Source: Roseimaritima sp. | GTDB lineage: Bacteria > Planctomycetota > Planctomycetia > Pirellulales > Pirellulaceae | Length of the DNA stretch: 24,843 nt | Direction of reading: 5' to 3' | Assembly: GCA_007124075.1 (NCBI GenBank) | Contig: SLFV01000543.1 | Location: 1-24,843, forward strand | Shown here: in pieces, positions 15,501 to 23,255 of the stretch | Position numbering within the stretch: the first letter of the stretch is position 1 | How the letters are laid out: each line of letters begins with the position of its first letter | The notes under the pieces: model-generated | Seen by the model: only the letters and a program-made list of their open reading frames with translations | What the model was told of the DNA's origin: nothing | The model's database searches: none | Program-made: the position numbers and the translations under genes

Positions 15501-16820
15501 CTGCGACCAAGACTGGATGCAGAGCCCTGGCAGGCGGCCCTCGTCACGTGGGCGGTGTATCAAGCACCGCCAGCTTCCCTTGACTTCGGTGCTACGATCA
15601 ACCTGAATTCTGCTGCCACGCAGTTGCTGCTGGATTTGCAGGCAGATGCACCCGAGGGAGTTGCACGTTGGGAAGCGAATCTTCAGCAGCTTTCGCAAGA
15701 TTCGGTGCCAGGTTCACAATGGTTGCAGCTTTGGCCGTTGGCTCGGATCGCGGCATCACATCACAACAGCGACTGGAGGGTGGTTGGCGAGGCGTTGTGT
15801 TTGCAATTGCTAGATTGCTGTGTTGAACCGACAACGAATTCATTGCGTTGTTGCCTTTTGGATTCGCTACTGACCAGTCGTGACCCTGCCACAGCGCGGA
15901 CGGGGGAGCAGCGTTTGGACAAATTGCTGCGGGCAACGTTGCGTTCAAGGGATCTTTCCGTTTTTCAAGTGCTACCCTGGCTTGAATTGTTGATAAAACA
16001 TCAGCGATTTGAACAAGCTGGCAAGGTTTTGCAAGTGATCGAGCCTCCAGATTCCACGGAACCGGAAGCAAGTGTCCAGCAGGTTATCAATCAAGCCTTG
16101 CAGCGGTTTCATGCCAACTGGATGCAAGCCGAGGACGCCACGGCAGACGCGGCAGATTGGTTGGTTTCATTGCTTTTTCCTCCCGACCGGCCAGACCGGA
16201 TCAATCTTAGGCTTGACGTGTCGTCGACATCGGCGGACTCTTCGGCGGGGTCTGTTTTTGGTCGGCAGTTCGTGACGCCACCCCCGTTCGCTCTGGCGAT
16301 CGTGGTCACCGTCGCGGCGCACGCCGGTGGACAGGATGCCCGGTTTATGGGGGAGTTGAGTCGTCGATCCACACACACGGGCAATGAATTGCCTGCAGCG
16401 GTCCTGCAAGCCACCATGGCCGCGGTATCGGATGATTTCCCCGGCTTTCAACAGGCGTGGCAGGCGATTTGCCAGCAGCTTGATGGGTTGCTGCTCCCGC
16501 TTGATCAATTGCCTGCAGCCGCCGACAATCTGCCGCCTTGGACCAAGACCATCCAGGCAATGCAAGCAAGCGAACGTCTTCTTCGGGTTGCGGAGCTGTT
16601 GCTGATACCGAGCATGATTGCCGACTGCGACGATGCTATCTTCCACATGCAGCAGCAGATCCGATTGCAAGTTGCGGCTATGCTGATCGTTGACCGCGGT
16701 GCGCTGCGTCAGAATGTCAGGGAAGTGCAGTCACTGCTGGGTGACGTCCAACAGCAGGCACGGGACGAAAACTTAGCTAAGTTAGCTGAAGCGTTGCTGA
16801 CTAAGATTGCAGGACCTTAA
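9588..16820 (+). CDS. Giant secreted or membrane-anchored TPR-repeat protein, 2410 aa
   Basis: One uninterrupted frame covers nearly 30% of the window. The N-terminus has a hydrophobic stretch at residues 15-30 and a plausible cleavage point after LLA (residue 41), so the protein is exported or anchored in the cytoplasmic membrane. ATG 9588 and ATG 9621 (11 codons later) are both possible; the second gives a tighter signal peptide. Residues about 95-860 are back-to-back tetratricopeptide helical pairs, for example PVALQNLAIALDQQGEPTAA and DPELLRALAQMQQQSGQGQA, with spacing of about 34 residues. More degenerate TPR-like helices recur near residues 1560-1660, and the rest is Leu/Gln/Ala-rich and helical. 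I see no catalytic motif and no C-terminal anchor. A large extracytoplasmic scaffold is the best reading. It converges with the PQQ-propeller gene with one base between stops, a possible partner (inference). Confidence 0.88.
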   Translation: MLRQLRCFNVSMLRTVFLCLSFPLLVCLLWIRAPGDHRLLAQETPTRSHLAARYEGLLLRQPRPGSTLDRLYRYSVEAQSFSDLLERLTPSAEDRSPEAGRRLLLKGLLQHRDGQPHAVESLQAALGLLPNDPVALQNLAIALDQQGEPTAAAKYFDAALKQGLSPTEALPLYLSLGRIYYQHDQDEQAAELWERFQRQFSGQPNAMVQVANVMLQQQRLSAAVELYQQLAATAPPTQELEFRLTAAQLRHRAGESEHALADLQQLLQRVRPGSYLEERISQTLEPIILSQHGHDGLVAHYARQFQQQPDNISLGLRLGRLQLRRNDAQAAHDVIQPLLKADRDNVALRMSFVEALERLGRWAEVASQYALLVEQQPQRIEFRMAWGRAVVADTHRPVVQRHAEAVQIWRQIVEQPLPGPAVLVEVAQLLTSVEHDAVAEPLLRRAVRQADDALPYLETLGRWLHQRGRRDEAIETWMMMLKPAAQASSEQVLLVVDLLIEFAERDAAARILNMANDRDWELDERLAVADRLLRVGEVEAAEEQLRQTEPLAESSVQLRRVWRQQMQVATAAGFSDRLIRQVRSAVAERPDDIGLLQKLAVFLSADNQFNAAILPLRQALGLRPDDPELLRALAQMQQQSGQGQAAIESYNRLLQVDSRGQVITRRKLVELHRNYNQMDAAMEHVRQLINQQPADVTARRLLAELHFEKGQAAEGFAAYEAALQVAPQDQGLRLDFARALATEYRTESAIDQYWLAWENSRDLSQRADILAALAPLYDRMLRIDELLQRLQMAPALATGKEFPLPLQQATVWEAVGNHGAAALALESLLLERPDDTDLVRRRIRLAFQMRQPDEELHWIRRWHRMEQSDASESGLIDGLIRTKRFAELSDEVVRFAKAGDDAAVHRWCRQMLLAGFGERTVQTMQAVIAQVPERPLLGWQLAVLQWMTGNQAAARAALASVQADIVDLPPQEPLPETVVRTTAMLELVGDSPQQWLRWFVQQRTLDLDFVIASIPILARMMEDSEAQTGPLPTTATPGQTKGDQAVPRLWALFWDAASLEQLTRNEQQSISNGLHADAQRAVLRLAIQLSQRSSSAMNAQHAREQALQVLLTRHQMQRADAGSIREPLPESDLAWLHDCLERPDQATLEVLAADYWAALVAEYLLAGDEASAQQLLAGRVNPGSLTEVPVAIELLRSSGAVDQLIGQLSQWRQWLRELPVDHDIEPQTLQTIAAKLEAFARPAAPEAALLLTVDQRYQIVITILAIEAVFRQQDLRLEERWNEAVSRAALQASSSTYEVSPLLGSRLTVAGVRLLHDPRISITRQLQQKLMTTQDGGFYEQWLAGALVAAQWTWGEHADRRQTLQTLAEMLRRCQPSDDSRQQRWCDELRGAYALQLERVGQSDAASEQWREVKADEPALRERKYLSLVRIASYAGDNDLALSSLEVLKTLSIDRDTRSVVRGQLLRLGLREQAEAFAPTQPGHQAGSLHSPTVGKSPPVDDSRAAAEHAYERLTQHGEPAIGDVLDRLKASGVLPVVDHQWQQRLKQNPNSEFYISRLAEIQRVLGDEQGAQALRARQVELQRSRRDSTGDVDFELKTALQAIARREFSIALDHFLNVFSIDSQRIPPHLSGFIQAAQMSKRMDAVWQHLATCDLSRWHFGTLRELMDLDPEAMERPSPPQRQWMTQLLLHCSDEQFGPLLKELRRPQRLGASVNEVASQRLQAWLTEGHYWDPEAVFWRQGAPNSDGRFEGNLSLLAELLTDSRALGEAFKQRAGRWDNHPERSAIALVVRILSGDDREAVEALAKDHHALTGTLAWQLADLGLQRRNLPPSLCESLYQQALADRQIPRSQRRFNAGVAERLLRLVNDQRGEQAAMEFLRSSLVRLAGPEGQPTSLEDQQDLVWIAQRLQDANEPLDYLQAADLAGRLADLAQRHAIVQTLGPQAYQAFWGQWLEWSQQTASSDWNLRPLRPRLDAEPWQAALVTWAVYQAPPASLDFGATINLNSAATQLLLDLQADAPEGVARWEANLQQLSQDSVPGSQWLQLWPLARIAASHHNSDWRVVGEALCLQLLDCCVEPTTNSLRCCLLDSLLTSRDPATARTGEQRLDKLLRATLRSRDLSVFQVLPWLELLIKHQRFEQAGKVLQVIEPPDSTEPEASVQQVINQALQRFHANWMQAEDATADAADWLVSLLFPPDRPDRINLRLDVSSTSADSSAGSVFGRQFVTPPPFALAIVVTVAAHAGGQDARFMGELSRRSTHTGNELPAAVLQATMAAVSDDFPGFQQAWQAICQQLDGLLLPLDQLPAAADNLPPWTKTIQAMQASERLLRVAELLLIPSMIADCDDAIFHMQQQIRLQVAAMLIVDRGALRQNVREVQSLLGDVQQQARDENLAKLAEALLTKIAGP

Positions 16821-16821
16821 A

Positions 16822-19086
16822 TTACCGTGGTGAAAAATCAAACACCCCGTCGGGGCCGAACAGGATGAGGTGGTTGTCCGAGCCCGCAACGATGACCGGC
16901 GGTAAGCCCAATGCGTCAAGTTGCCAATGAGAAAGGATCCGTGGCAGTGGCGATAGGTCAGGTTGCCGGTCAAGCTGGCTGTCCAGGACGTAGACTTGAT
17001 GCTGTTGTTGCCAGATCAGTTTGTCACCCAACAGATGCCCTGAGGCTTGGGGACCGTATGCCGGGTGTGCTGCACCCACCTGCCTGGTGGTCAGCGGAGG
17101 AAAGGTCGCTTGCAAATTCCCCGAGTGCGGCTGCAACCAATAAACATGGTGTCCGCTCAGCAACAATTGGTCATTGGCGATTCCGTGAATTTGAGTCACG
17201 TCGTCGGCCACACCGGGAGGCGATGCCCATTGCAAGCGTCCGCTGTGCAGATCCAACGCATAAATTCGATCCACCTCCTGCGCTGCGATGACCACCATCG
17301 CTCGGCAAACCGCTAACGCGGCGGGCGACTTGATATTCGAAATCCGCTGTGCTGGAAACGGTCTGCCGTCCAGTTCTCGTAATGGCTCGGTTACGACCCA
17401 CTGCTGCGTTCCGCGATCACTGTCCAAGGCAACCGTCACGTTGCCAATCTGACAAACGATTTGATCAGCGGTTGCAACCAGTATCACCTCTGCCGCACTG
17501 GCGACCTCGCTGCGACGTCGCTGGATGACCAACGGCGAACTGTTCCAAATCTCCGCAGCGGTCGCAATATCCAGGCATTGGATCGTGGTTGTTTGGCTGG
17601 AGGAGTCGGTTTTTTGCAACGGAACATATAATCGATCCTTGTGCAGCACAGGTGAACCGACGAAGTGGTGATCCGGGGCCGCCGTCAGCGGGTAGCCACC
17701 TTGTAGCGCGCCCTCGCGATCCAAATCCAGGACAACCAACTGACTGGCCGCTTGGCTTTGTTCAAACCTATCTTCGCGCGCCGTCAACGATCCAAACCTC
17801 CCCGCCAGCCACCGACCTTCGTGAGCTAACGTAAATCTTGGCAGGACATCAAGGCGAAACACCGGCGACCACAACGTTTGTTGTTGGGTGCCCGCATCGT
17901 AAATCGCTTCGTAGTCGATTCCCGGTGGCCACGGCCAACCAGCCTCCACGGATCTTGCGACCAGTTCGTGACCCGTATGCAAAAACACCAAACGATCGGT
18001 GACCAACGGAACCTGCAGCGGCGATCGATACGCACCCGAACGCAACGACCAACGCGGAGCCGATTCCGCGGGCAGGCTAACCGACCCAGGTACCGGACTG
18101 TGCCACCTGGGCGCAGCAGCGAAGCCTTCCCGAAGCGAATTGCCCGATTGCGTGAATTGCCAAGTGTCAAGCTGTGTCAACAAACGGTCCAACGCCTCAG
18201 CCACGGTCATTTCCCTGCCACCCCAGCGGATGGTTTCGGTCGCTACCCGATGGTTGACGATGACCGCAAGTTTTTTTGCGGTGTCGATTCGTCCCAGCAG
18301 GCCGTAGGCATAAACCAGACGGAGCCCTATCCCGCCGCTGGGAATGGAACTTCCTGCGAATGTTCCGATTGGAAAGCCCGGTCGACTGACTGTCTCGTCA
18401 GCAATTTTCTGTAGCATGGGCAGGTCCGCTTGATCGATCGCTGGCAGCAGCGTTTCCCAATCGATCGCAGATACGATGGAGGCAGCGTGTTGGCCAGTGG
18501 CATGTGGTTGCCAACGCGAATCAATCCGGACCAGTGCGGCGATGGCCTGTTGCGGTAATCCCTGGCGGAGTGATTGGTCTGCATACTCCAGTAATAAGGC
18601 GTCTCCAATTGAACTCGCAAAAAAACGTTGAAGCGCAAGGCTCAGTTCTGCTCGCGACGAACTCTGCTGGGCGGATTGCAAGGCATTGGTGGCGGGACGG
18701 TCGTAGCGGGAGCGGAACGCCTTCAAGACGTCGGGGCGTGTTTGCCCGGACCGCAGCAATCGATCGTGAACAACCAGCGAAAAGGGAAGAAAGTGACCTT
18801 CTAGCGTCGGCGACACCCCTTCCACCGCGATGACGCGGTCCCCTGCTTCGTCAATCATCTGCATGGCCAACTGGACCGCTGCGTCGACGGAATCGGCTTC
18901 GTCGGTATCTAGCAACTGCTGCAGTTGTTTCAGCGACAACTCCTGGGCGGGGGTGACGCGATGGACCTGTGTCTGAGCAATTGCACGACTGGCAAGTATT
19001 AAGAACAGCAGCCCGCAAAAGGTCCAACAAGCTGTGATCGATAAAAGGGTGTTAGGTGCCTGACGATGTACCGCATTGGCGATCAT
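16822..19086 (-). CDS. Secreted PQQ-like beta-propeller protein with helical N-terminal domain
   Basis: The protein has 754 aa from ATG 19086 (GTG 19098 would add four residues). The signal peptide has a hydrophobic core FCGLLFLILAS and a probable cleavage at AIA/QT. A helical, partly TPR-like region covers roughly residues 45-320. From about 350 to the end there are repeated propeller strands of the PQQ/quinoprotein type: DRLYVPLQ, VTVALDSDRGTQQWV, IYALDLHSGRLQWA, VYWLQPHSGNLQATF and HLILFGPDGV. These carry the characteristic ALD..G...W blade signature. I see no quinone-binding dehydrogenase residues, so a structural or BamB-like binding role is likelier than redox catalysis. The gene ends one base from the convergent TPR gene. 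It lies 69 bases downstream of the DUF420 gene on the same strand, so it may be the last gene of the oxidase operon. Confidence 0.85.
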   Translation of the reverse strand: MIANAVHRQAPNTLLSITACWTFCGLLFLILASRAIAQTQVHRVTPAQELSLKQLQQLLDTDEADSVDAAVQLAMQMIDEAGDRVIAVEGVSPTLEGHFLPFSLVVHDRLLRSGQTRPDVLKAFRSRYDRPATNALQSAQQSSSRAELSLALQRFFASSIGDALLLEYADQSLRQGLPQQAIAALVRIDSRWQPHATGQHAASIVSAIDWETLLPAIDQADLPMLQKIADETVSRPGFPIGTFAGSSIPSGGIGLRLVYAYGLLGRIDTAKKLAVIVNHRVATETIRWGGREMTVAEALDRLLTQLDTWQFTQSGNSLREGFAAAPRWHSPVPGSVSLPAESAPRWSLRSGAYRSPLQVPLVTDRLVFLHTGHELVARSVEAGWPWPPGIDYEAIYDAGTQQQTLWSPVFRLDVLPRFTLAHEGRWLAGRFGSLTAREDRFEQSQAASQLVVLDLDREGALQGGYPLTAAPDHHFVGSPVLHKDRLYVPLQKTDSSSQTTTIQCLDIATAAEIWNSSPLVIQRRRSEVASAAEVILVATADQIVCQIGNVTVALDSDRGTQQWVVTEPLRELDGRPFPAQRISNIKSPAALAVCRAMVVIAAQEVDRIYALDLHSGRLQWASPPGVADDVTQIHGIANDQLLLSGHHVYWLQPHSGNLQATFPPLTTRQVGAAHPAYGPQASGHLLGDKLIWQQQHQVYVLDSQLDRQPDLSPLPRILSHWQLDALGLPPVIVAGSDNHLILFGPDGVFDFSPR

Positions 19087-19155
19087 TTTCTTGCCCACTC
19101 TGAACGTCGTCGTCGCGGTGTCCGGATGAGGGTCGCCACTGCAACTCCCATCGGG

Positions 19156-19620
19156 TTAGGCGACATAGATCTGATATAGCATCATGTAAACAATCACGCC
19201 GGTAACCGAGACGTACAACCAAATCGGTAAGGCCCAACGAACCAAGCGTTTGTGCGCTTGACGACGGTTCCGCAGCCCCTGCCAGGCGGCCACGATCGCC
19301 AGTACCGGCACAGTAACAGCCAACGGAATATGCGTGAACAGAACCGTGAAGTAAACCCACCGAGCGGTTGCCGATGCGACCTCAGGGTCGCGTGGAAAAG
19401 GTTTGTTTGTGCTGCCAGTCGTTTGCAACAATGCAAACTTGTGCAGCAGGTACAAACCCAGAAACAAAATGCTTACCGCCAACGCAGTCAACATCAAATT
19501 CCGATGAGCCCGGACCTTGCCAGCCTTGACCTTGATGACCGCAACCAATAAAAGCACGATAGCTAGTGCATTAAGTGATGCGGTGGCATGGGGCAGATTC
19601 GCTGCCAGTGTTTCCATCAT
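19156..19620 (-). CDS. DUF420 family membrane protein (cytochrome oxidase-associated)
   Basis: This is an integral membrane protein of 154 aa with about four hydrophobic segments (roughly residues 15-31, 43-62, 91-113 and 129-150). Conserved-type histidines H39 (VRAHRNLM), H60 (YLLHKF), H97 (FTHIPL) and H123 (QAHKRLVRWALPIWLYVSVTG) mark the DUF420/COG2322 family. Members sit beside SCO and cytochrome oxidase genes. As I recall, the Staphylococcus member CtaM is needed for a working aa3 oxidase, so an assembly role is likely here too. The ATG at 19620 starts one base after the SCO stop (TAGGATG), which favours it over the in-frame TTG at 19653. Last clear member of the operon. Confidence 0.82.
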   Translation of the reverse strand: MMETLAANLPHATASLNALAIVLLLVAVIKVKAGKVRAHRNLMLTALAVSILFLGLYLLHKFALLQTTGSTNKPFPRDPEVASATARWVYFTVLFTHIPLAVTVPVLAIVAAWQGLRNRRQAHKRLVRWALPIWLYVSVTGVIVYMMLYQIYVA

Positions 19621-19621
19621 C

Positions 19622-20311
19622 CTAAGAGTCCGATGATTCAGGCTGGGACGCAATCAACGCGGCTATATCTCGTTTCAGCCGCGCGAGGGATTTGGGATAG
19701 CTCCACATGTAAAGACCTTCGATTTCGCCTTCTGGATTCACCAGAATGAAACGCTCCGTGTGCTCCAAGTCGGCGGAAACCTGGTAAATTTCAGCCCCCA
19801 CCCGACGGACGTAAATAGGATCGTCGGCTGTCAGGAATAACCACTGTTCCGGATCCGCGTTAAAACGACTGGCATACTCCCGCAATGCCTCGGGACGATC
19901 ATTTTCCGGATCAACACTGATCGACAAAAACCTGACGGGTTGGCCTGCAAATTCCGCTTGCAGTTCCGCCAGTTGCTGATTCTGTTTCACACAAATGCTG
20001 GGACAAAGCGTAAAGAAAAAGCTAACCAAGTAGGGCTGCCCCAGTAACGACTCGGTCGTCACCACCTGGCCACTCCGTTCGGTAAGTTCAAAACAAGTCA
20101 ACCAGTCATCGCCCGGTTGTAAATCGGGTTTGGGCGGGGGTTCAATTCGGTCTGGCCGCGCTTCATCAATCATTTGAAGATCGGCGGGCAGACCGCGATA
20201 TTCCTCCCGCTGGGAGAGTTGCTGCCGCTGCTGCGACAGTTGCTGCCGAATCAAAAATCCGAAGCCAACCGCCAACAGCAGCATCATTCCCACGTGTGCA
20301 GCAATCCGCAT
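19622..20311 (-). CDS. SCO1/SenC copper chaperone for cytochrome c oxidase
   Basis: This membrane-anchored thioredoxin-fold copper chaperone delivers Cu to the CuA site of oxidase subunit II and faces the periplasm. It is 229 aa. One N-terminal transmembrane segment (about residues 8-21) is followed by a Gln-rich linker and the thioredoxin-like domain. The copper ligands are complete: C103 and C107 in TLCPSIC, and the distal H184 in DLEHTERFILVNPEG. SISVDPENDRPEALREYA is typical SCO. ATG 20311 overlaps the stop of the ABC permease gene by one base (TAATG), so it is preferred to TTG 20323. The following DUF420 gene starts one base after its stop. All evidence agrees on the family; copper as the ligand is taken from family knowledge. 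Confidence 0.93.
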   Translation of the reverse strand: MRIAAHVGMMLLLAVGFGFLIRQQLSQQRQQLSQREEYRGLPADLQMIDEARPDRIEPPPKPDLQPGDDWLTCFELTERSGQVVTTESLLGQPYLVSFFFTLCPSICVKQNQQLAELQAEFAGQPVRFLSISVDPENDRPEALREYASRFNADPEQWLFLTADDPIYVRRVGAEIYQVSADLEHTERFILVNPEGEIEGLYMWSYPKSLARLKRDIAALIASQPESSDS

Positions 20312-21222
20312 TACGCCACCCAATCAACCTTTCGGCTACCACGCATAAGCCAACCGGCCAACAAGAAAGTAACCAGCATGAAAACGAACGTGACCGACCA
20401 GTTGACCACTGAACCAGTCAACAGTACCGCGCTATCTGCAACGGCGGGTGGATAGAGCAACGATCGCATCTCGCTGACGGTGTACGTCAATGGATTGGCC
20501 TGCATGATCCAGCGTAACAGCGTCTGCCCCCAGCCTAACGGTTGATCTGCCACCGCCGGAACCGGAAAAAAAGTGCCGCTCAGTAGCCACATCGGCATCA
20601 AGCCCAACATCATGATCGCGTGAAAGCCCTGCGTGCTATCCATTGGCCAAGCCACGATCATACCTAGCCCACACATCGCCACGGCTAGTGCCGCCATTAA
20701 CGCCAATAGCGGCAGCAAAGACCAGCTTAGCGGCACGGTCTGCGTCACCAAAACCAAGGACAGAAAAAAAACAGCTTGTACCCATGCAATGGCGGAACCC
20801 CCCACCACCTTACCGACCAGTACCGGCCAACGGCCCACTGGTGCAACCAACACCGCTTGCATGAAGCCTTCCCGTCGGTCCTCAATTACCGAAATCGTCG
20901 CGAAAATCGCGGTGAACAGGACAATCAGGGCAATGGTTCCCGGGAGGAAGAATTGCAAGAAATCTTGTCCATCAGGAGCTACAAACGATCCACTGAGTCC
21001 CGTACCAAACAGTAACCAGAACAGTAACGGCTGCAAAACAGCGGCGGTCACGCGATTGCGCTGCCGGAAGAATCGGGTCCATTCGCGACGCGCCAGCATC
21101 CATGCCGCACCCCAGCCGCTCGCTACGGCTGGTTCCCATGGCTGTGGCGAAAGCGGATCGCCAGCCTTAGGGACAGGGGACGCTTGGGAGGCGGGATCGG
21201 TTGGTGATGTAAGCGCTGACAT
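20311..21222 (-). CDS. ABC-2 type transporter permease
   Basis: The protein is 303 aa. A Pro/Ala-rich, probably cytoplasmic N-terminal tail (about 35 residues) precedes the amphipathic entry helix AWMLARREWTRFFRQRNR. About six transmembrane segments follow, with the conserved ABC-2 middle region around VIEDRREGFMQAVLVAPVGRW. This is the DrrB/NodJ/YadH-like class of ABC exporter permeases. The Met of MSALTSP at 21222 is preferred to TTG 21228. It follows the ATPase gene by 15 bases and overlaps the SCO gene by one base, so both halves of the transporter are embedded in the oxidase assembly operon. The substrate is unknown; a role in heme, copper or thiol handling is a guess from context. ABC-2 exporters are otherwise used for lipids, drugs and polysaccharides. 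Confidence 0.87.
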   Translation of the reverse strand: MSALTSPTDPASQASPVPKAGDPLSPQPWEPAVASGWGAAWMLARREWTRFFRQRNRVTAAVLQPLLFWLLFGTGLSGSFVAPDGQDFLQFFLPGTIALIVLFTAIFATISVIEDRREGFMQAVLVAPVGRWPVLVGKVVGGSAIAWVQAVFFLSLVLVTQTVPLSWSLLPLLALMAALAVAMCGLGMIVAWPMDSTQGFHAIMMLGLMPMWLLSGTFFPVPAVADQPLGWGQTLLRWIMQANPLTYTVSEMRSLLYPPAVADSAVLLTGSVVNWSVTFVFMLVTFLLAGWLMRGSRKVDWVA

Positions 21223-21237
21223 GGACAAACGTAAGCA

Positions 21238-22194
21238 TCAGTTGCAGAAAGGATTACCGGTTTTGGCTACGAAAACATCTTCTAAACCGGGGCGACCGAC
21301 CGTAATCGAATGCAGCGAATCGCCCAAGTGATCCGCAATCCGGGAAACCCACTGAACGGGCTGGGGTGTTTGTATTCGCAATTGTTGACCAACTTGCTGG
21401 ACCTGTAAATCAAAGTGACTTTGCAGCGACAACGCAGCTTCCTCTGGTTGCTCGGTTTGCAGCATAATCAGACCCTCCCCCAGTTCCAAGCGGAGCGACG
21501 CAGGGGTGCCAACCGACACGACCTGCCCACAGTCCATAATGGCCAGTGTGTCTGCTTTGTCAGCCTCCTCAAATAAATGGGTGGTCAACACGACGGTGAT
21601 CCCGTCTGCGACCATTTGCCGAAGCGCAACCCACAAATCCAATCGAGCGGTCGGATCCAGGCCGGTGCTTGGTTCATCCAACAACAACACCTGTGGGCGG
21701 TGTAGCAAACCTTTGGCGAGTTCAACCCGACGTTTCAAGCCACCGGACAAGCGTTCGCACAGTTCATGTCGGCGATCGATTAAATTTAGCATCCCCAGCA
21801 CTTCATCACGCCGTGACCGCAGTTCAGCACCGGATAAACCGTACAAGGCTGCTTGACATGCGATGTTTTCGTCAACAGTCAATTTCTTGTCCAAACTGGG
21901 GGCCTGGAACACGATTCCAATTCGCTGACGGACTGCCAGCCGCTGAGCAACACTGGCACCGGCGACCCTAATGCTCCCACATTGCAGTGGCATCAACGTG
22001 CAAATCAAACGAAAAAGCGTCGTTTTACCGCTCCCATTGGGCCCCAGCAACGCAAAAATCTGACCCGTCGGGATTTGCAGGTCGATGCCGCGAAGCGCTT
22101 CGTGCTGACCGTACCGGTGGAACACACCCTCAACCGAAATTGCCGGAGCATTTGTCGTTATCATCTGCTGAGTCTGAGAAACCGGATTTGTCAC
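21238..22194 (-). CDS. ABC transporter ATP-binding protein
   Basis: This 318-aa ATPase pairs with the ABC-2 permease that follows 15 bases later. Walker A is GPNGSGKTT (residues 51-59), the Q-loop is FQAPS (Q97), the signature is LSGGLKRR (149-156), Walker B is VLLLDEPSTGLD (169-180) and the switch His is H206 in TTHLFEEAD. The C-terminal 70 residues resemble the DrrA/CcmA-like accessory domain. The start is GTG 22194: it overlaps the ctaB stop (GTGA) and has AGGA 8 bases upstream. ATG 22164, ten codons later, has no Shine-Dalgarno and is less likely. All catalytic residues are intact, so the exporter should be functional. The substrate is not visible. Confidence 0.9.
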   Translation of the reverse strand: MTNPVSQTQQMITTNAPAISVEGVFHRYGQHEALRGIDLQIPTGQIFALLGPNGSGKTTLFRLICTLMPLQCGSIRVAGASVAQRLAVRQRIGIVFQAPSLDKKLTVDENIACQAALYGLSGAELRSRRDEVLGMLNLIDRRHELCERLSGGLKRRVELAKGLLHRPQVLLLDEPSTGLDPTARLDLWVALRQMVADGITVVLTTHLFEEADKADTLAIMDCGQVVSVGTPASLRLELGEGLIMLQTEQPEEAALSLQSHFDLQVQQVGQQLRIQTPQPVQWVSRIADHLGDSLHSITVGRPGLEDVFVAKTGNPFCN

Positions 22195-23195
22195 GATAGC
22201 AATCCTGCGATCATAAAGACCAGCATCACCAGCGGGAGCTGGATTAGAGAAGCCCGCAGCATTCGTCTGGCGTGGTTGTCGGACCGGTCGGTTGCGAAAA
22301 CCAGGGAGCTCCGTAGCAGTCCTTGCGTAATCACCAGCATCCCCACGCAACACGTCAATGCGAACCAGCCCCCCGCCGTCAGTCCGATGACCGCTGTCGA
22401 AAAAATGACTACCGCGATGGAACCAGCGACGGCCTGAGCCCCAGCACTACGCCCCGATGGTTCGACAACCGGCGTCATCTGAAAACCGGCGGTTCCATAT
22501 TCGCGACGGTAGATCCAAGCAATCGCCATGAAATGCGGATACTGCCAAGCCACCAAGACACTGACTAGTAACCAGCCAACCGGATCGGTGATGCTGCCCC
22601 CCGCGGCGGTAAAGCCGATCATCATCGGTAAGGCGCCGGAGATCGCCCCAATTGTGGTGTTCCACGCGGTCCGCGTCTTCATCGGGGTGTAGATCAAAAC
22701 GTACGTCACCCAAGTGATTGCCCCAAAGAACGCTGGCAAAAAACCATTCCAAACGTACAACATCGCGGTTCCAAGCAGTCCCAGACCCGCGCAGTAAATG
22801 GCGGCTACAGGCAGCGAAATCCTACCGGCAGGCAAGGGACGGTTTCTCGTGCGACGCATTCGCAAATCGATCGTTCGTTCCCAGATTTGATTCATTGCGC
22901 CAGCGCTGGCACCGACCAAAGCGGTGCCCAACAGCATTTGAAACATCGCCACCGCAGATACGCGTGATCCGGCGGCAACGACCACCGCTACCGCAGCAGT
23001 GACCAAAACCATTAGTACAATGCGAGGCTTGGTCAATTGAATCAGATCGCTCAGCAAACCACGCACGACAGCCTGAGGACGCCCCCCTGCCAAAACACCA
23101 CTCTCCTGGCGATCCAAGGACAGCACACCATTATCCGCCTGACCATCGGCCGCACGCTTTGACGGAATAGATTGGGTTGTTGCCACCAAGCTCAT
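22191..23195 (-). CDS. ctaB: Protoheme IX farnesyltransferase (heme O synthase) CtaB/CyoE
   Basis: This UbiA-superfamily integral membrane enzyme transfers a farnesyl group to heme B, giving heme O for the oxidase. The product is 334 aa with about nine hydrophobic segments and a polar 45-residue N-terminal tail. The first Asp-rich motif is NQIWERTIDLRMRRTRNRPLP (N102, E106, D110), close to the classic NxxxD/ExxxD. The second region is YTPMKTRTAWNTTIGAISGALP. LTKPRIVLMVLVT is the usual opening of the catalytic core. ATG 23195 (MSLVATT) is preferred; an in-frame TTG at 23252 would add 19 residues. It lies 60 bases after ctaA, and the product CtaB makes is the CtaA substrate. It overlaps the ABC ATPase by four bases. 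Farnesyl diphosphate links this to the isoprenoid genes at the other end of the window. Confidence 0.95.
   Translation of the reverse strand: MSLVATTQSIPSKRAADGQADNGVLSLDRQESGVLAGGRPQAVVRGLLSDLIQLTKPRIVLMVLVTAAVAVVVAAGSRVSAVAMFQMLLGTALVGASAGAMNQIWERTIDLRMRRTRNRPLPAGRISLPVAAIYCAGLGLLGTAMLYVWNGFLPAFFGAITWVTYVLIYTPMKTRTAWNTTIGAISGALPMMIGFTAAGGSITDPVGWLLVSVLVAWQYPHFMAIAWIYRREYGTAGFQMTPVVEPSGRSAGAQAVAGSIAVVIFSTAVIGLTAGGWFALTCCVGMLVITQGLLRSSLVFATDRSDNHARRMLRASLIQLPLVMLVFMIAGLLS
22203..22206 (-). promoter_or_regulatory. Ribosome binding site deciding the GTG start of the ABC ATPase
   Basis: AGGA on the minus strand, 8 bases before GTG 22194 and inside the last codons of ctaB. It supports the GTGA overlap start over ATG 22164. 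Confidence 0.5.
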
Positions 23196-23255
23196 GATTC
23201 CAGGTGTCGTTGATAAAATGAAAGAAGATCTGATTTCAATGTCGAGCCGCAAACA

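Noticed and set aside
16771..16782. Perfect 12-base palindrome ACTTAGCTAAGT near the end of the TPR gene
   Set aside because: It lies within coding sequence for a plausible helical tail, has no U-tract, and a 12-base palindrome is not surprising in 25 kb. A terminator role for the convergent pair is not supported.
20633..21331. Plus-strand open frame of 232 codons opposite the ABC permease
   Set aside because: Basic, Thr/Ser/Pro-rich composition with no hydrophobic core or domain. The opposite strand encodes a clear ABC-2 permease with operon overlaps.
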